DNA from: Pseudomonadota bacterium
GTDB taxonomy: Bacteria > Pseudomonadota > Gammaproteobacteria > Xanthomonadales > Xanthomonadaceae
DNA: 22,389 nt
NCBI GenBank assembly: GCA_023399815.1
Contig: JAEWOJ010000102.1
Span: 1-22,389, forward strand
Reading direction: 5' to 3'
Positions 1 to 8,041 of this stretch are shown piece by piece. How positions within the stretch are numbered: position 1 is the stretch's first letter; every line of letters begins with the position of its first letter. Position numbers and translations under genes: made by a program. The notes under the pieces were generated by a model that had not been told where the DNA came from, did not search any database, and saw only the letters and a program-made list of their open reading frames with translations.

Positions 1-130
1 CCCTCTCCCTCCGGGAGAGGGGTTGGGGTGAGGGTACGGGGCGAAGCCGCGCAACCCACGACTGCACGCGGCTTCGCCCCGCCCCTCATCCGCCCCTGCG
101 GGGCACCTTCTCCCGGTGGGGGAAGGAACG
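1..130. repeat. Palindromic intergenic repeat, copy 1
   Basis: This is an imperfect inverted-repeat element. A CTCTCCC/GGGAGAG hairpin leads into a ggggttggggtgaggg stretch. A 14-base arm at 38-51 (GGGGCGAAGCCGCG) pairs perfectly with 67-80, and a CCCTCATCCGCCCC stretch and a further CTTCTCCC segment close the element. Copy 1 may begin before the window. Related copies lie at 144-272, 10031-10240 and, rearranged, 16523-16645. Such elements are common in Xanthomonadaceae intergenic DNA (family knowledge from memory). I see no gene in it. Confidence 0.8.
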
Positions 131-143
131 GCTCCAGCTGAAG

Positions 144-272
144 CCCCTCTCCCTCCGGGAGAGGGGTTGGGGTGAGGGTACGGGCGAAGCCGCGCAACAT
201 ACGACTGCACGCGGCTTCGTCCCCCCTCATCCGCCCCTTCGGGGTACCTTCTCCCGGCGGGAGAAGGAACGA
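144..272. repeat. Palindromic intergenic repeat, copy 2 (tandem to copy 1)
   Basis: This is a near-duplicate of copy 1, directly downstream in the same orientation and offset by about 144 bases. It starts with the CCCCTCTCCCTCCGGGAGAGG hairpin region. Its inner stem is shorter than in copy 1: CGAAGCCGCG at 185-194 pairs with 210-219. It ends in a CTTCTCCCGGCGGGAGAAGG hairpin just upstream of the flhB promoter. Together with copy 1 it accounts for almost all of the 327 bases before flhB. Confidence 0.8.
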
Positions 273-278
273 CTCCAC

Positions 279-294
279 AGGAACGGTTCTTGCA
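279..294 (+). promoter_or_regulatory. Candidate sigma-54 (RpoN) promoter for flhB
   Basis: A -24/-12 type element: AGGAAC at 279-284 and TTGCA at 290-294, with the diagnostic GG (280-281) and GC (292-293) separated by exactly 10 bases. The consensus is about TGGCAC-N5-TTGCA, so the -12 half is perfect and the -24 half has two mismatches. Transcription would start near 305, giving a leader of about 23 bases before the flhB ATG at 328. RpoN control of early flagellar operons is established in Pseudomonas and Xanthomonas. Its use here is inferred; I did not identify an activator-binding site upstream. Confidence 0.6.
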
Positions 295-327
295 GCGCAT
301 GGCTGACCCATCCAGCCCTGCCCCGCC

Positions 328-1458
328 ATGGCCGAGAACGAAGACGGCACCGAAAAAACCGAACAGCCAACCGCCAAGCGCCTGCGCGAGGCCAGCGAGA
401 AGGGCAACATCCCGCGCTCGCGCGAACTGGCCACCGCGGCCGTGTTCGGCGCCGGCGTGGTCGCCGTGACCACGCTGTCGGGGACGATCGGCAGCGGCGC
501 GCGCAGCTGGATGCGGGCCGCGCTGTCGCCCGATCCGGGACTGCTGGAGGAACCCGGTGCGCTGCTCGGCCACACCGGCCTGCTGCTGCTCAAGCTGATG
601 GTGGCGGTGTCGCCGCTGCTGCTGGTCTGCCTGCTGGCCAGCTTCGTCTCGCCGCTGCTGATGGGCGGGCTGCGCTTTTCCAACAAGGCGCTGATACCGG
701 ACCTCAAGCGCATGAACCCGCTCAGCGGCCTCAAGCGCATCTACGGCCCCGAGTCGCTGCCGGAGCTGCTCAAGTCGCTGCTGCGCATCGCCTTCGTCGG
801 CACCGCCACCGGCATGGCCATCTGGCACGGCATGGACGGGCTGCGCGACCTGCTGCGGCAGCCGCTGGAGCGCGCGATCCTCGACGGCTTCGGCTTCACC
901 CTGCGCCTGCTGCTGGCCGCGGCCGCGGCGATGGCACTGCTGGCCGCCATCGACGCCCCGTACCAGAAGTGGAACTGGCTGCGGAAGCTGAAGATGACCC
1001 GCGAGGAGGTCAAGCGCGAGATGAAGGAAAGCGAGGGCAGCCCCGAGGTCAAGGGCCGCATCCGGCAGATGCAGATGCAGCTGTCGCAGCGGCGGATGAT
1101 GGAGGCCGTGCCCACCGCCGACGTGGTGGTGGTCAACCCGACCCACTACGCGGTGGCGCTGAAGTACGAGGCCGGGCGCATGAACGCCCCGACCGTGGTC
1201 GCCCGCGGCGTGGACGAAGTGGCCCTGCGCATCCGCCAGGTGGCCGACGGCAACCGCGTGGCCATCGTCTCAGCGCCGCCGCTGGCACGCGCCTTGTATA
1301 GGGAAAGCCAACTCGGCAAGGAAATCCCCGTGAGACTGTATTCGGCCGTCGCCCAGGTCCTGTCCTACGTCTACCAACTGCGCGCATGGCGCAGCGGGCC
1401 GATGCCGCCGCAGCCGGCCATCGACATCGACGAATTCGGCAAGGGGGCCCGCCCATGA
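328..1458 (+). CDS. flhB: Flagellar export switch protein FlhB
   Basis: FlhB is the membrane component of the flagellar type III export gate that switches substrate specificity from rod/hook to filament proteins. The 376-residue product opens with the family-typical KTEQPTAKRLREASEKG. It has hydrophobic segments at about 35-55, 85-110, 145-165 and 188-208, then a charged linker and the cytoplasmic domain. The autocleavage motif NPTH is at 270-273, matching the position known from Salmonella. The C-terminal tail past the conserved domain is short. I chose the ATG at 328 because the conserved N-terminus begins there, although no strong Shine-Dalgarno sequence precedes it. The stop overlaps the flhA start as ATGA, suggesting coupled translation. 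A sigma-54-type promoter lies about 35 bases upstream. Nothing looks truncated. Confidence 0.97.
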   Translation: MAENEDGTEKTEQPTAKRLREASEKGNIPRSRELATAAVFGAGVVAVTTLSGTIGSGARSWMRAALSPDPGLLEEPGALLGHTGLLLLKLMVAVSPLLLVCLLASFVSPLLMGGLRFSNKALIPDLKRMNPLSGLKRIYGPESLPELLKSLLRIAFVGTATGMAIWHGMDGLRDLLRQPLERAILDGFGFTLRLLLAAAAAMALLAAIDAPYQKWNWLRKLKMTREEVKREMKESEGSPEVKGRIRQMQMQLSQRRMMEAVPTADVVVVNPTHYAVALKYEAGRMNAPTVVARGVDEVALRIRQVADGNRVAIVSAPPLARALYRESQLGKEIPVRLYSAVAQVLSYVYQLRAWRSGPMPPQPAIDIDEFGKGARP

Positions 1459-3563
1459 GCGCACAACCGATGCCGACGGCCGCGCGCCGCCTGCTGGGCG
1501 TGATCCGCCAGGGATTCGGCGCACCGCTGATCGTGCTGGCGCTGCTGGCGATGGTGGTCGTGCCGCTGGCCGCGCCGGTGCTCGACGCCCTTTTCACCTT
1601 CAACATCGCCATCTCGCTGATGGTGCTGCTGGCGGTGGTGTACGTGAAGCGGCCGCTGGACTTCACCATCTTCCCGATCGTGCTGCTGATCACCACGATG
1701 CTGCGGCTGGCGCTGAACGTGGCCTCCACCCGCGTCATCCTGCTCAACGGCCAGAACGGCCACGAGGCCGCCGGCAAGGTCATCGCCTCGTTCGGCGAGT
1801 TCGTGATCGGCGGCAACTACGCGGTCGGCATCGTGGTGTTCGCGATCCTGACCATCATCAACTTCGTGGTCATCACCAAGGGCGCCGGGCGCGTGTCGGA
1901 AATGACCGCGCGCTTCACCCTGGACGCGATGCCCGGCAAGCAGATGGCGATCGACGCCGACCTCAACGCCGGCCTGCTGACGGCCGCGGAAGCCAAGGTC
2001 CGGCGCGAGGAAGTGCGCGAGGAAGCCGACTTCTACGGCGCGATGGACGGCTCCAGCAAGTTCATCCGCGGCGACGCCATCGCCGGCATCCTGATCCTGT
2101 TCATCAACCTGCTCGGCGGCCTGGCGGTGGGCGTGCTGCAACACGGCATGCCGTTCGGCGAAGCCGCCGCCACCTACACCCTGCTGTCGATCGGCGACGG
2201 CCTGGTGGCGCAGCTGCCGGCGCTGCTGGTGTCCAGCGCGGTGGCGATGCTGGTCACGCGCGCCTCGCGCTCGCAGGACATGAGCGAGGCGATGATGGGC
2301 CAGGTGTTCGGCCAGTACCGCGCCCTGGCGATTGCCGCCGCCATCATCGGCCTGGTCGGGCTGGTGCCGGGCATGCCCAACATGGCCTTCCTGATCCTGG
2401 CCTCCATCCTCGGCTTCCTGGCCTGGAAGCTGTGGAAGCGCGACACGGCCGCCGCCGCGCAGGCCGGCCAGGGCGCCGCTGCCGCCGCGCCGGGCGAGAT
2501 CCCCGGCCTGACCGCGTCGCCGCCGTCGCCGACCGCCGAACTGAGCTGGGACGAACTGCGCCCGGTCGATCCGCTGGGGCTGGAAGTCGGCTACCGGCTG
2601 ATCCCGCTGGTGGACAAGACCCAGGGCGGCGAACTGATGGCGCGCATCAAGGGCGTGCGCCGCAAGCTCACCCAGGACGTCGGCTTCCTGATCCCGTCGG
2701 TGCACATCCGCGACAACCTGGAACTGCCGGCCACCACCTACCGCGTGCTGATCCACGGCGTGCCGGTCGCCAGCGCCGAGATCCATCCCGACCGCGAACT
2801 GGCGCTGGACCCGGGCAGCGCCATGGGCCAGCTGGAAGGCATCCCCGGCAAGGACCCGGCCTTCGGCCTGGACGCCACCTGGATCCAGCCGCACCAGCGC
2901 GCCCATGCCGAATCGCTGGGCTATACCGTGGTCGACCCGGCCACGGTGATCGCCACCCACCTGTCGCACCTGATCCGCGAGCACGCCCCGGAACTGCTCG
3001 GCCACGAGGAAGTGCAGCAGCTGCTGGCGACCCTGGCCAAGAGCGCGCCCAAGCTGGTCGAGGACCTCACCCCGAAGGCGCTGCCGATCTCGGTCGTGGC
3101 GCGCGTGCTGCAGAACCTGCTGATCGAGCGCATCCCGATCCGCCAGCTGCGCAAGATCGCCGAGGCGCTGGTCGAGAACGCCCCGCTCACCCAGGACCCG
3201 GCCGCGCTGACCGCCGCCGTGCGCAACGCGCTGGGCCGCTTCATCGTCCAGGAAATCGCCGGCATGTCGTCGGAACTGCCGGTGTTCACCCTGAATCCGC
3301 AACTGGAACGGGTCTTGCAGGAATCCACGCAGGGCAACGGTGCCGCACTGGAACCCGGTCTCGCCGAGCGCCTCCACCAGAGTCTTGCCGATTGCGTCGG
3401 CAAGCAGGAAGCGCGCAACGAGCCGGCCGTGGTGCTGGTACCGGGCCCGGTCCGCGCCGCCCTCGCCCGGATGGTCCGCCACAGCGTCCCCTCGCTGTCG
3501 GTGCTGGCCTACAGCGAGGTACCGGAAGACAAGCGCCTGAAGCTGGTCGGCACGATCAGCTGA
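1455..3563 (+). CDS. flhA: Flagellar export gate protein FlhA
   Basis: FlhA is the large export-gate component that forms the nonameric ring docking chaperone-substrate complexes. The 702-residue product has an N-terminal half with about eight membrane segments (roughly residues 20-325). This half includes the highly conserved stretch around FNIAISLMVLLAVVYVKRP and the FHIPEP-family loop with GGNYAVGIVVF and ITKGAGRVSEM. A linker near 350-375 leads to the cytoplasmic domain (about 375-702), with typical IRDNLELP and NALGRFIVQEI segments. The ATG at 1455 overlaps the flhB stop by 4 bases and is preceded by AAGGGGG. The reading frame is open upstream to 1386, but those extra residues overlap flhB and are not family-like. 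Length and domain order are normal. Confidence 0.97.
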   Translation: MSAQPMPTAARRLLGVIRQGFGAPLIVLALLAMVVVPLAAPVLDALFTFNIAISLMVLLAVVYVKRPLDFTIFPIVLLITTMLRLALNVASTRVILLNGQNGHEAAGKVIASFGEFVIGGNYAVGIVVFAILTIINFVVITKGAGRVSEMTARFTLDAMPGKQMAIDADLNAGLLTAAEAKVRREEVREEADFYGAMDGSSKFIRGDAIAGILILFINLLGGLAVGVLQHGMPFGEAAATYTLLSIGDGLVAQLPALLVSSAVAMLVTRASRSQDMSEAMMGQVFGQYRALAIAAAIIGLVGLVPGMPNMAFLILASILGFLAWKLWKRDTAAAAQAGQGAAAAAPGEIPGLTASPPSPTAELSWDELRPVDPLGLEVGYRLIPLVDKTQGGELMARIKGVRRKLTQDVGFLIPSVHIRDNLELPATTYRVLIHGVPVASAEIHPDRELALDPGSAMGQLEGIPGKDPAFGLDATWIQPHQRAHAESLGYTVVDPATVIATHLSHLIREHAPELLGHEEVQQLLATLAKSAPKLVEDLTPKALPISVVARVLQNLLIERIPIRQLRKIAEALVENAPLTQDPAALTAAVRNALGRFIVQEIAGMSSELPVFTLNPQLERVLQESTQGNGAALEPGLAERLHQSLADCVGKQEARNEPAVVLVPGPVRAALARMVRHSVPSLSVLAYSEVPEDKRLKLVGTIS

Positions 3564-3636
3564 CGGCGGACGTCAAAAACCGGACGCACCCGATCGGCCA
3601 CCGCCACAAACGAAGGACGAAGGAGCACGCAACGCC

Positions 3637-5397
3637 ATGTACCCCACCGCCAACGCCCCTGCTCCCACGTCGAACCCGCACACGAATTCCCGGTACCCCA
3701 GCATGAAGATCAAACGTTTCGTCGCCGCCGACATGCGCACCGCCATGAACTTGGTACGCAAGGAACACGGCCCCGATGCCGTCATCCTGTCCAACCGGCG
3801 GATCGAGGAGGGCGTCGAGATCGTGGCGGCCGCCCATTACGACGAAACCGTGGTGCAGCGCGCCCTGGAAGCCGCGCGTCCGGCCCCGCCGGCGCCGCCC
3901 AAGCCGCGCAGCGCCGCCGAGGCGATCATCGCCGCGATGACCCGCCGCAAGGCGCCGGAACCGGAACCGGTGGTCGCCACCGCCTCGGCCGTGGCCGCGC
4001 TGGCGCGCTCGGCGGTCGGCGCCACCGGCCGCTCCATCGACAACAGCCTGGAACTGGCGCAGGGCAGCCGCTTCTCGTCCCTGCTCAAGCCGCAACCCAA
4101 GGCCGTGCCGGAGCTGCCGGAACAGATCTTCGCCACCTTCACCGCGCGCAGCGACGACGCCCCGGTGGTGCCGGCGTTCCGTCCGGAAGGATTCGCCTCC
4201 CCCGCTCCCGACGAGGTGCCGGTGCCGGCTCCGGCGCCGGTCAACCGCGCCCGCTTCATGATCGACCCGCCGCTGGAAGAGCCGGCCGCGCCGGTCGCGT
4301 TCCAGCCCGAACCGGTCGCCCCTCCTGTCGTCGTCGCCCCTGTCGTCGCCGCGCCGGACCCTGCCGTGGCCGTCGCGCCGGCGGCGATGCCGGAGGCCCC
4401 CATCGCCCCGGCCGCCGTCAATGTTCCGGCACCGGCCGCGGAAACCACTGCCGCCCCGGCGCTGAGCGTGATCGCCTCGGCCCCGCGCGACGACGGCCAG
4501 CTCGCCCAGCTGCGCCAGGAAGTGGCCGGCATGCGCCAGCTGATCGAGCGCGAGATGAACCGCTTCACCGACGAGCGCCTGCGCGGCAGCCCGGTGCGCG
4601 CCAACGCGCTGGACCTGATGGACGAGTACGGCTTCGACGCCGGCCTGGCCCGCGACGTGGCCGTGCAGATGCCCGCCGACCTCGATCCGGCCCGCGCCCG
4701 CGGCCTGATGCTGGGCCTGATCTCCCGCAAGCTGCCGATCGCGCCGGTCGATCCGATCGAGGCCGGTGGCGTGATCGCCCTGGTCGGCCCGACCGGCGCC
4801 GGCAAGACCACCACCATCGCCAAGCTGGCCTCGCGCTTCGCCGAGGCCCACGCCGCCCGCGACGTGGCCCTGGTCACCACCGACACCCAGCGCATCGGCG
4901 CCCGCGAGCAGCTGTACGGCTTCGGCCGCCAGCTCGGCATCGCCGTGCACGAGGCCAACAGCGGCACCAACCTGAACCAGTTGCTGGAACGCCTGGCCGA
5001 CTACAAGCTGGTGCTGATCGACACCGCCGGCCTGGGCCAGCGCGACCGCGCCCTCACCGCCCAGCTGCAGTGGCTGCGCGCCGCCGGCCAGATCCGTACC
5101 CTGTTGGTGCTGCCGGCCAATACGGCCTTCCAGGACATGGACGAGGTGGTCCGCCGCTTCGGCGCGGCCAATCCGCAGGGTCTGGTGCTGACCAAGCTGG
5201 ACGAGACCGGACGCTTCGGTTCGGCCCTGTCCATCGCCGTGGACCACCGCCTGCCCATCACCTGGGTGACGGATGGGCAGGATGTGCCCGAAGATCTGCA
5301 CCGGGCCTCGGCGGCCAATCTCGTGCTTCGGCTTGAAGATTTGCGCCGCGCGGCCGATATGCCCTGCAACCCGGAGTTGAACCATGCCGTCGCGTGA
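3637..5397 (+). CDS. flhF: Flagellar pole-determining SRP-type GTPase FlhF
   Basis: FlhF is an SRP-family GTPase that recruits early flagellar components to the cell pole. The 586-residue product has a basic N-terminal region (MKIKRFVAADMRTAMN, residues 23-38). A long proline/alanine-rich linker follows (about 90-290), then an N-domain helical region (about 290-370) and the G domain. In the G domain are the P-loop GPTGAGKT at 384-391, DTAG at 462-465 and TKLD at 519-522. The start is uncertain. ATG 3637 has AAGGAG at 3620-3625, 11 bases upstream, while the family-typical first residue is at ATG 3703, which has no visible Shine-Dalgarno. I favour 3637, giving an unusual 22-residue leader. The 3' end overlaps flhG by 14 bases. 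The 73-base gap after flhA holds a degenerate FliA-promoter-like sequence. Confidence 0.93.
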   Translation: MYPTANAPAPTSNPHTNSRYPSMKIKRFVAADMRTAMNLVRKEHGPDAVILSNRRIEEGVEIVAAAHYDETVVQRALEAARPAPPAPPKPRSAAEAIIAAMTRRKAPEPEPVVATASAVAALARSAVGATGRSIDNSLELAQGSRFSSLLKPQPKAVPELPEQIFATFTARSDDAPVVPAFRPEGFASPAPDEVPVPAPAPVNRARFMIDPPLEEPAAPVAFQPEPVAPPVVVAPVVAAPDPAVAVAPAAMPEAPIAPAAVNVPAPAAETTAAPALSVIASAPRDDGQLAQLRQEVAGMRQLIEREMNRFTDERLRGSPVRANALDLMDEYGFDAGLARDVAVQMPADLDPARARGLMLGLISRKLPIAPVDPIEAGGVIALVGPTGAGKTTTIAKLASRFAEAHAARDVALVTTDTQRIGAREQLYGFGRQLGIAVHEANSGTNLNQLLERLADYKLVLIDTAGLGQRDRALTAQLQWLRAAGQIRTLLVLPANTAFQDMDEVVRRFGAANPQGLVLTKLDETGRFGSALSIAVDHRLPITWVTDGQDVPEDLHRASAANLVLRLEDLRRAADMPCNPELNHAVA

Positions 5398-6268
5398 GTA
5401 CGCCAAGCTGACCAATGCCTTCCCGCTGTCGGCCACCCGCCGCCAGCCCGCCGGCCCGGTGCGCACCATCGCGGTGACCGGCGGCAAGGGCGGCGTGGGC
5501 AAGACCAATGTCTCGGCCAACCTGGCCGTGGCACTGGCCGACATGGGTAAGCGCACGCTGCTGCTGGACGCCGACCTCGGCCTGGCCAACATCGACGTCA
5601 TCCTCGGCCTGCAGCCCAAGCGCACCCTGGCCGACCTGGTCGCCGGGCGCTGCACGCTGGAGGAAGTGATCATCGAAGGCCCCGGCGGCGTGCTGGTGGT
5701 GCCGGCCGCGTCCGGCCGCCGGCACATGGCCGAGCTGCAGCCGGCCGAGCACGTCGGCCTGGTCAACGTGTTCTCCGAGCTGGAACGCGACCTGGACGTG
5801 ATGATCATCGACACCGCCGCCGGCATCACCGACAGCGTGCTGACCTTCTGTCAGGCCGCGCAGGACACCGTGGTGGTGGTCTGCGACGAGCCGGCCTCGA
5901 TCACCGATGCCTACGCGCTGATCAAGGTGCTCTCGCGCGAGCGCGGCGTGGACCGCATCCAGGTCGTGGCCAACATGGTGCGCGACCCCAACGAGGGCCG
6001 CGTGCTGTACGAGAAGCTGGTGCGGGTCTGCGACAAGTTCCTGGCCGACGTCTCGCTCAACTACCTGGGCTGCGTGCCGCAGGACGACTGGCTGCGCCTG
6101 TCGGTGCAGCGCCAGCAGCCGGTGGTGAAGCTGTACCCGTCGGCGCCGGCGGCGCTGGCCATCCAGGAGATCGCCCGCCGCACCGCCCGCTGGCAGGCGC
6201 CGACCGAGCCGCGCGGCGGCGTCGAGTTCTTCCTGGAGCGCATCATCCAGCGCGGGGTGACGACATGA
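5384..6268 (+). CDS. flhG: Flagellar number regulator FlhG (FleN), MinD/ParA-type ATPase
   Basis: FlhG is a MinD-like ATPase that limits flagellar number, acting with FlhF and, in pseudomonads, restraining the master activator FleQ. The 294-residue product has the deviant Walker A motif GGKGGVGKT at 33-41. A Walker-B-like LDADLGLANID follows (61-71), then DTAAGI (143-148). The C-terminal part contains the NMVRDPNEG and YLGCVPQDDWL segments expected in this family. A roughly 27-residue N-terminal arm precedes the ATPase core; I do not see the DQAxxL motif that activates FlhF in some FlhG proteins. The start lies inside the end of flhF, 14 bases before its stop, with a GGAG a few bases upstream. 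The stop overlaps fliA by 4 bases (ATGA). Confidence 0.95.
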   Translation: MPSREYAKLTNAFPLSATRRQPAGPVRTIAVTGGKGGVGKTNVSANLAVALADMGKRTLLLDADLGLANIDVILGLQPKRTLADLVAGRCTLEEVIIEGPGGVLVVPAASGRRHMAELQPAEHVGLVNVFSELERDLDVMIIDTAAGITDSVLTFCQAAQDTVVVVCDEPASITDAYALIKVLSRERGVDRIQVVANMVRDPNEGRVLYEKLVRVCDKFLADVSLNYLGCVPQDDWLRLSVQRQQPVVKLYPSAPAALAIQEIARRTARWQAPTEPRGGVEFFLERIIQRGVTT

Positions 6269-7011
6269 ACCCCGCCGCCCATTACCGCGAAGTGCAGCGC
6301 GCCAGCGCCAACGACTGCATCGCCCGCCATTCGGACCTGGTGCGGCGCATCGCCCACCACCTGGCCGCGCGGCTGCCGGCCAGCGTCGAGATCGACGACC
6401 TGATCCAGGCCGGGATGATGGGCCTGATCGAGGCCTCGCGCAGCTACGACGCCGACCAGGGCGCCTCGTTCGAGACCTATGCCTCGATCCGCATCCGCGG
6501 CTCGATGATCGACGAGATCCGTCGCGGCGACTGGGTGCCGCGCTCGGTGCACCGCCGCGCCCGCGACGCCGCCGCCACCATCCGCCGGCTGGAGCAGAGC
6601 ACCGGCCGCGCCGCCAGCGCCACCGAGGTGGCCGAGGCGATGGACATGCCGCTGCCGGAGTACCTGCGGCTGATCGAGGACGCCTCGCGTGGACAGGTAT
6701 TGAGCCTGGAATCGCGCATCGAGGACCAGGGCGAGCTGGACACCCCGACCAGCGGCGGCCCGACCCCGCAGCAGGTGCTCGAGCGCAGCCAGTTCGGCGA
6801 GGAGCTGGGCAAGGCCATCGGCCAGCTGCCCGATCGCGAGCAGCTGGTACTGTCGCTGTACTACGAGCAGGAACTGAACCTGAAGGAGATCGGCGCGGTG
6901 CTCGGCGTGAGCGAGTCGCGCGTCTGCCAGATCCACGGCCAGGCCATGCTGCGCCTGCGCGGCCGCTTGAAGATTTTCGAGGCGGCCGACGCCGGCCTCG
7001 ACGAACCATGA
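6265..7011 (+). CDS. fliA: Flagellar sigma factor FliA (sigma-28)
   Basis: FliA directs RNA polymerase to late flagellar and chemotaxis promoters and is held inactive by the anti-sigma factor FlgM. The 248-residue product shows region 2 at about 20-85 (EIDDLIQAGMMGLIEA and YASIRIRGSMIDEIR followed by DWVPRS). Region 3 lies near 95-140. Region 4 at about 185-240 carries the helix-turn-helix NLKEIGAVLGVSESRVCQIH. This is the full length of the family. The gene is coupled to flhG by an ATGA overlap. Three promoters of the FliA type are visible in this same window (10247, 13746, 17909), so its product probably drives the downstream mot, STAS-cheY-cheA and receptor genes. Confidence 0.97.
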   Translation: MNPAAHYREVQRASANDCIARHSDLVRRIAHHLAARLPASVEIDDLIQAGMMGLIEASRSYDADQGASFETYASIRIRGSMIDEIRRGDWVPRSVHRRARDAAATIRRLEQSTGRAASATEVAEAMDMPLPEYLRLIEDASRGQVLSLESRIEDQGELDTPTSGGPTPQQVLERSQFGEELGKAIGQLPDREQLVLSLYYEQELNLKEIGAVLGVSESRVCQIHGQAMLRLRGRLKIFEAADAGLDEP

Positions 7012-7024
7012 AGAGGAACACCCT

Positions 7025-7417
7025 TTGAACAAGAACATGCGGATCCTGATCGTCGACGACTTCTCGACCATGCGGCGCATCGTCAAGAACCTGCTTGGCG
7101 ATCTGGGCTTCACCAACACCGCCGAGGCCGAGGATGGTCATGCCGCGCTGGCGCTGCTCAACAGCCAGCCGTTCGACTTCGTGGTCACCGACTGGAACAT
7201 GCCGGTGATGACCGGCATCGAACTGCTCAAGGCGATCCGCGCCGACGACAAGCTCAAGACCCTGCCGGTACTGATGGTCACCGCCGAGGCCAAGCGCGAG
7301 CAGATCATCGAGGCGGCGCAGAGCGGCGTGAACGGCTACATCATCAAGCCGTTCACCGCGCAGACCCTGGAAGAGAAGCTGGGCAAGATCTTCGAGCGGC
7401 TGGCGGCGAGCGCCTGA
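7025..7417 (+). CDS. cheY: Chemotaxis response regulator CheY
   Basis: Single-domain receiver that, when phosphorylated by CheA, binds the FliM switch and changes flagellar rotation. The 130-residue product has the acidic pair D11-D12, phospho-acceptor D56 (VVTDWNMP), T86 and K108 (IIKPF), all canonical. I chose a TTG start at 7025: AGAGGA at 7012-7017 lies 7 bases upstream, whereas the next ATG (7037) would be 19 bases away and would trim MNKN, which related xanthomonad CheY proteins appear to carry (from memory). It lies 13 bases after fliA and its stop overlaps cheZ by one base (TGATG). The neighbouring cheZ and cheA make it the likely motor-controlling CheY. Confidence 0.95.
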   Translation: MNKNMRILIVDDFSTMRRIVKNLLGDLGFTNTAEAEDGHAALALLNSQPFDFVVTDWNMPVMTGIELLKAIRADDKLKTLPVLMVTAEAKREQIIEAAQSGVNGYIIKPFTAQTLEEKLGKIFERLAASA

Positions 7418-8037
7418 TGACCATGTCCAGCGAAACCCTGAGCGAGAAATCGGCCCTGGTGCAGCGCCTGCAGGACGCCCTGGCGGCGCTGGAGAGCGGC
7501 GACGAGACCGGCTGGCGCCGGGAAATCGACGCGCTGGCCGCGCTGCGCGCGCAGCCGATGATGGCCGGGCTCGGCCGGCTCGCGCGCGAGCTGGGCCAGG
7601 CGCTGGGCGAACTGCCGACGCTGCCCTCCGAGGCCGGCGAACTGACCGACGCCTGCGCGCGCCTGGACCACGTGGTGGAGATGACCGAGCAGGCCACCCA
7701 CCGCACCCTGGACCTGGCCGAGGAATGCCGCACTCTGACCGAGCAGCTGCGCGCCGATGGCCTGAACCCGGGGCAGGCCCAGCAGCTCGACCGCATCCGC
7801 CACAACCTGACCGAGATCGCCCTGACCCAGAGCTACCAAGACCTGACCGGGCAGATCATCCGCCGCGTGGTCGGCATCGTGCGCCGCGTGCACGAGGGCT
7901 TCGGCGCGCTCGGCCTGCCGCCGCCGGAAGAGGAAGCGCGCAACGGCGGGCTGGCCGGCCCGGCGGTGGAAGGGCTGGACCGCCACGCCGTGTCCCAGGA
8001 CGCCGCCGACGACCTGCTCTCCGACCTGGGGTTGTGA
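7417..8037 (+). CDS. cheZ: CheY-P phosphatase CheZ
   Basis: CheZ removes the phosphate from CheY-P and so ends the tumble/reversal signal. The 206-residue product is helical throughout and has the catalytic segment QSYQDLTGQIIRRV, with D142 and Q146 matching the D143/Q147 pair of E. coli CheZ. The C-terminus SQDAADDLLSDLGL matches the known CheY-tethering peptide of CheZ, separated from the helical hairpin by a flexible stretch (about 168-190). The start ATG at 7417 overlaps the cheY stop; a second in-frame ATG at 7423 is an alternative. cheA follows after 4 bases. Confidence 0.94.
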   Translation: MTMSSETLSEKSALVQRLQDALAALESGDETGWRREIDALAALRAQPMMAGLGRLARELGQALGELPTLPSEAGELTDACARLDHVVEMTEQATHRTLDLAEECRTLTEQLRADGLNPGQAQQLDRIRHNLTEIALTQSYQDLTGQIIRRVVGIVRRVHEGFGALGLPPPEEEARNGGLAGPAVEGLDRHAVSQDAADDLLSDLGL

Positions 8038-8041
8038 CGCC

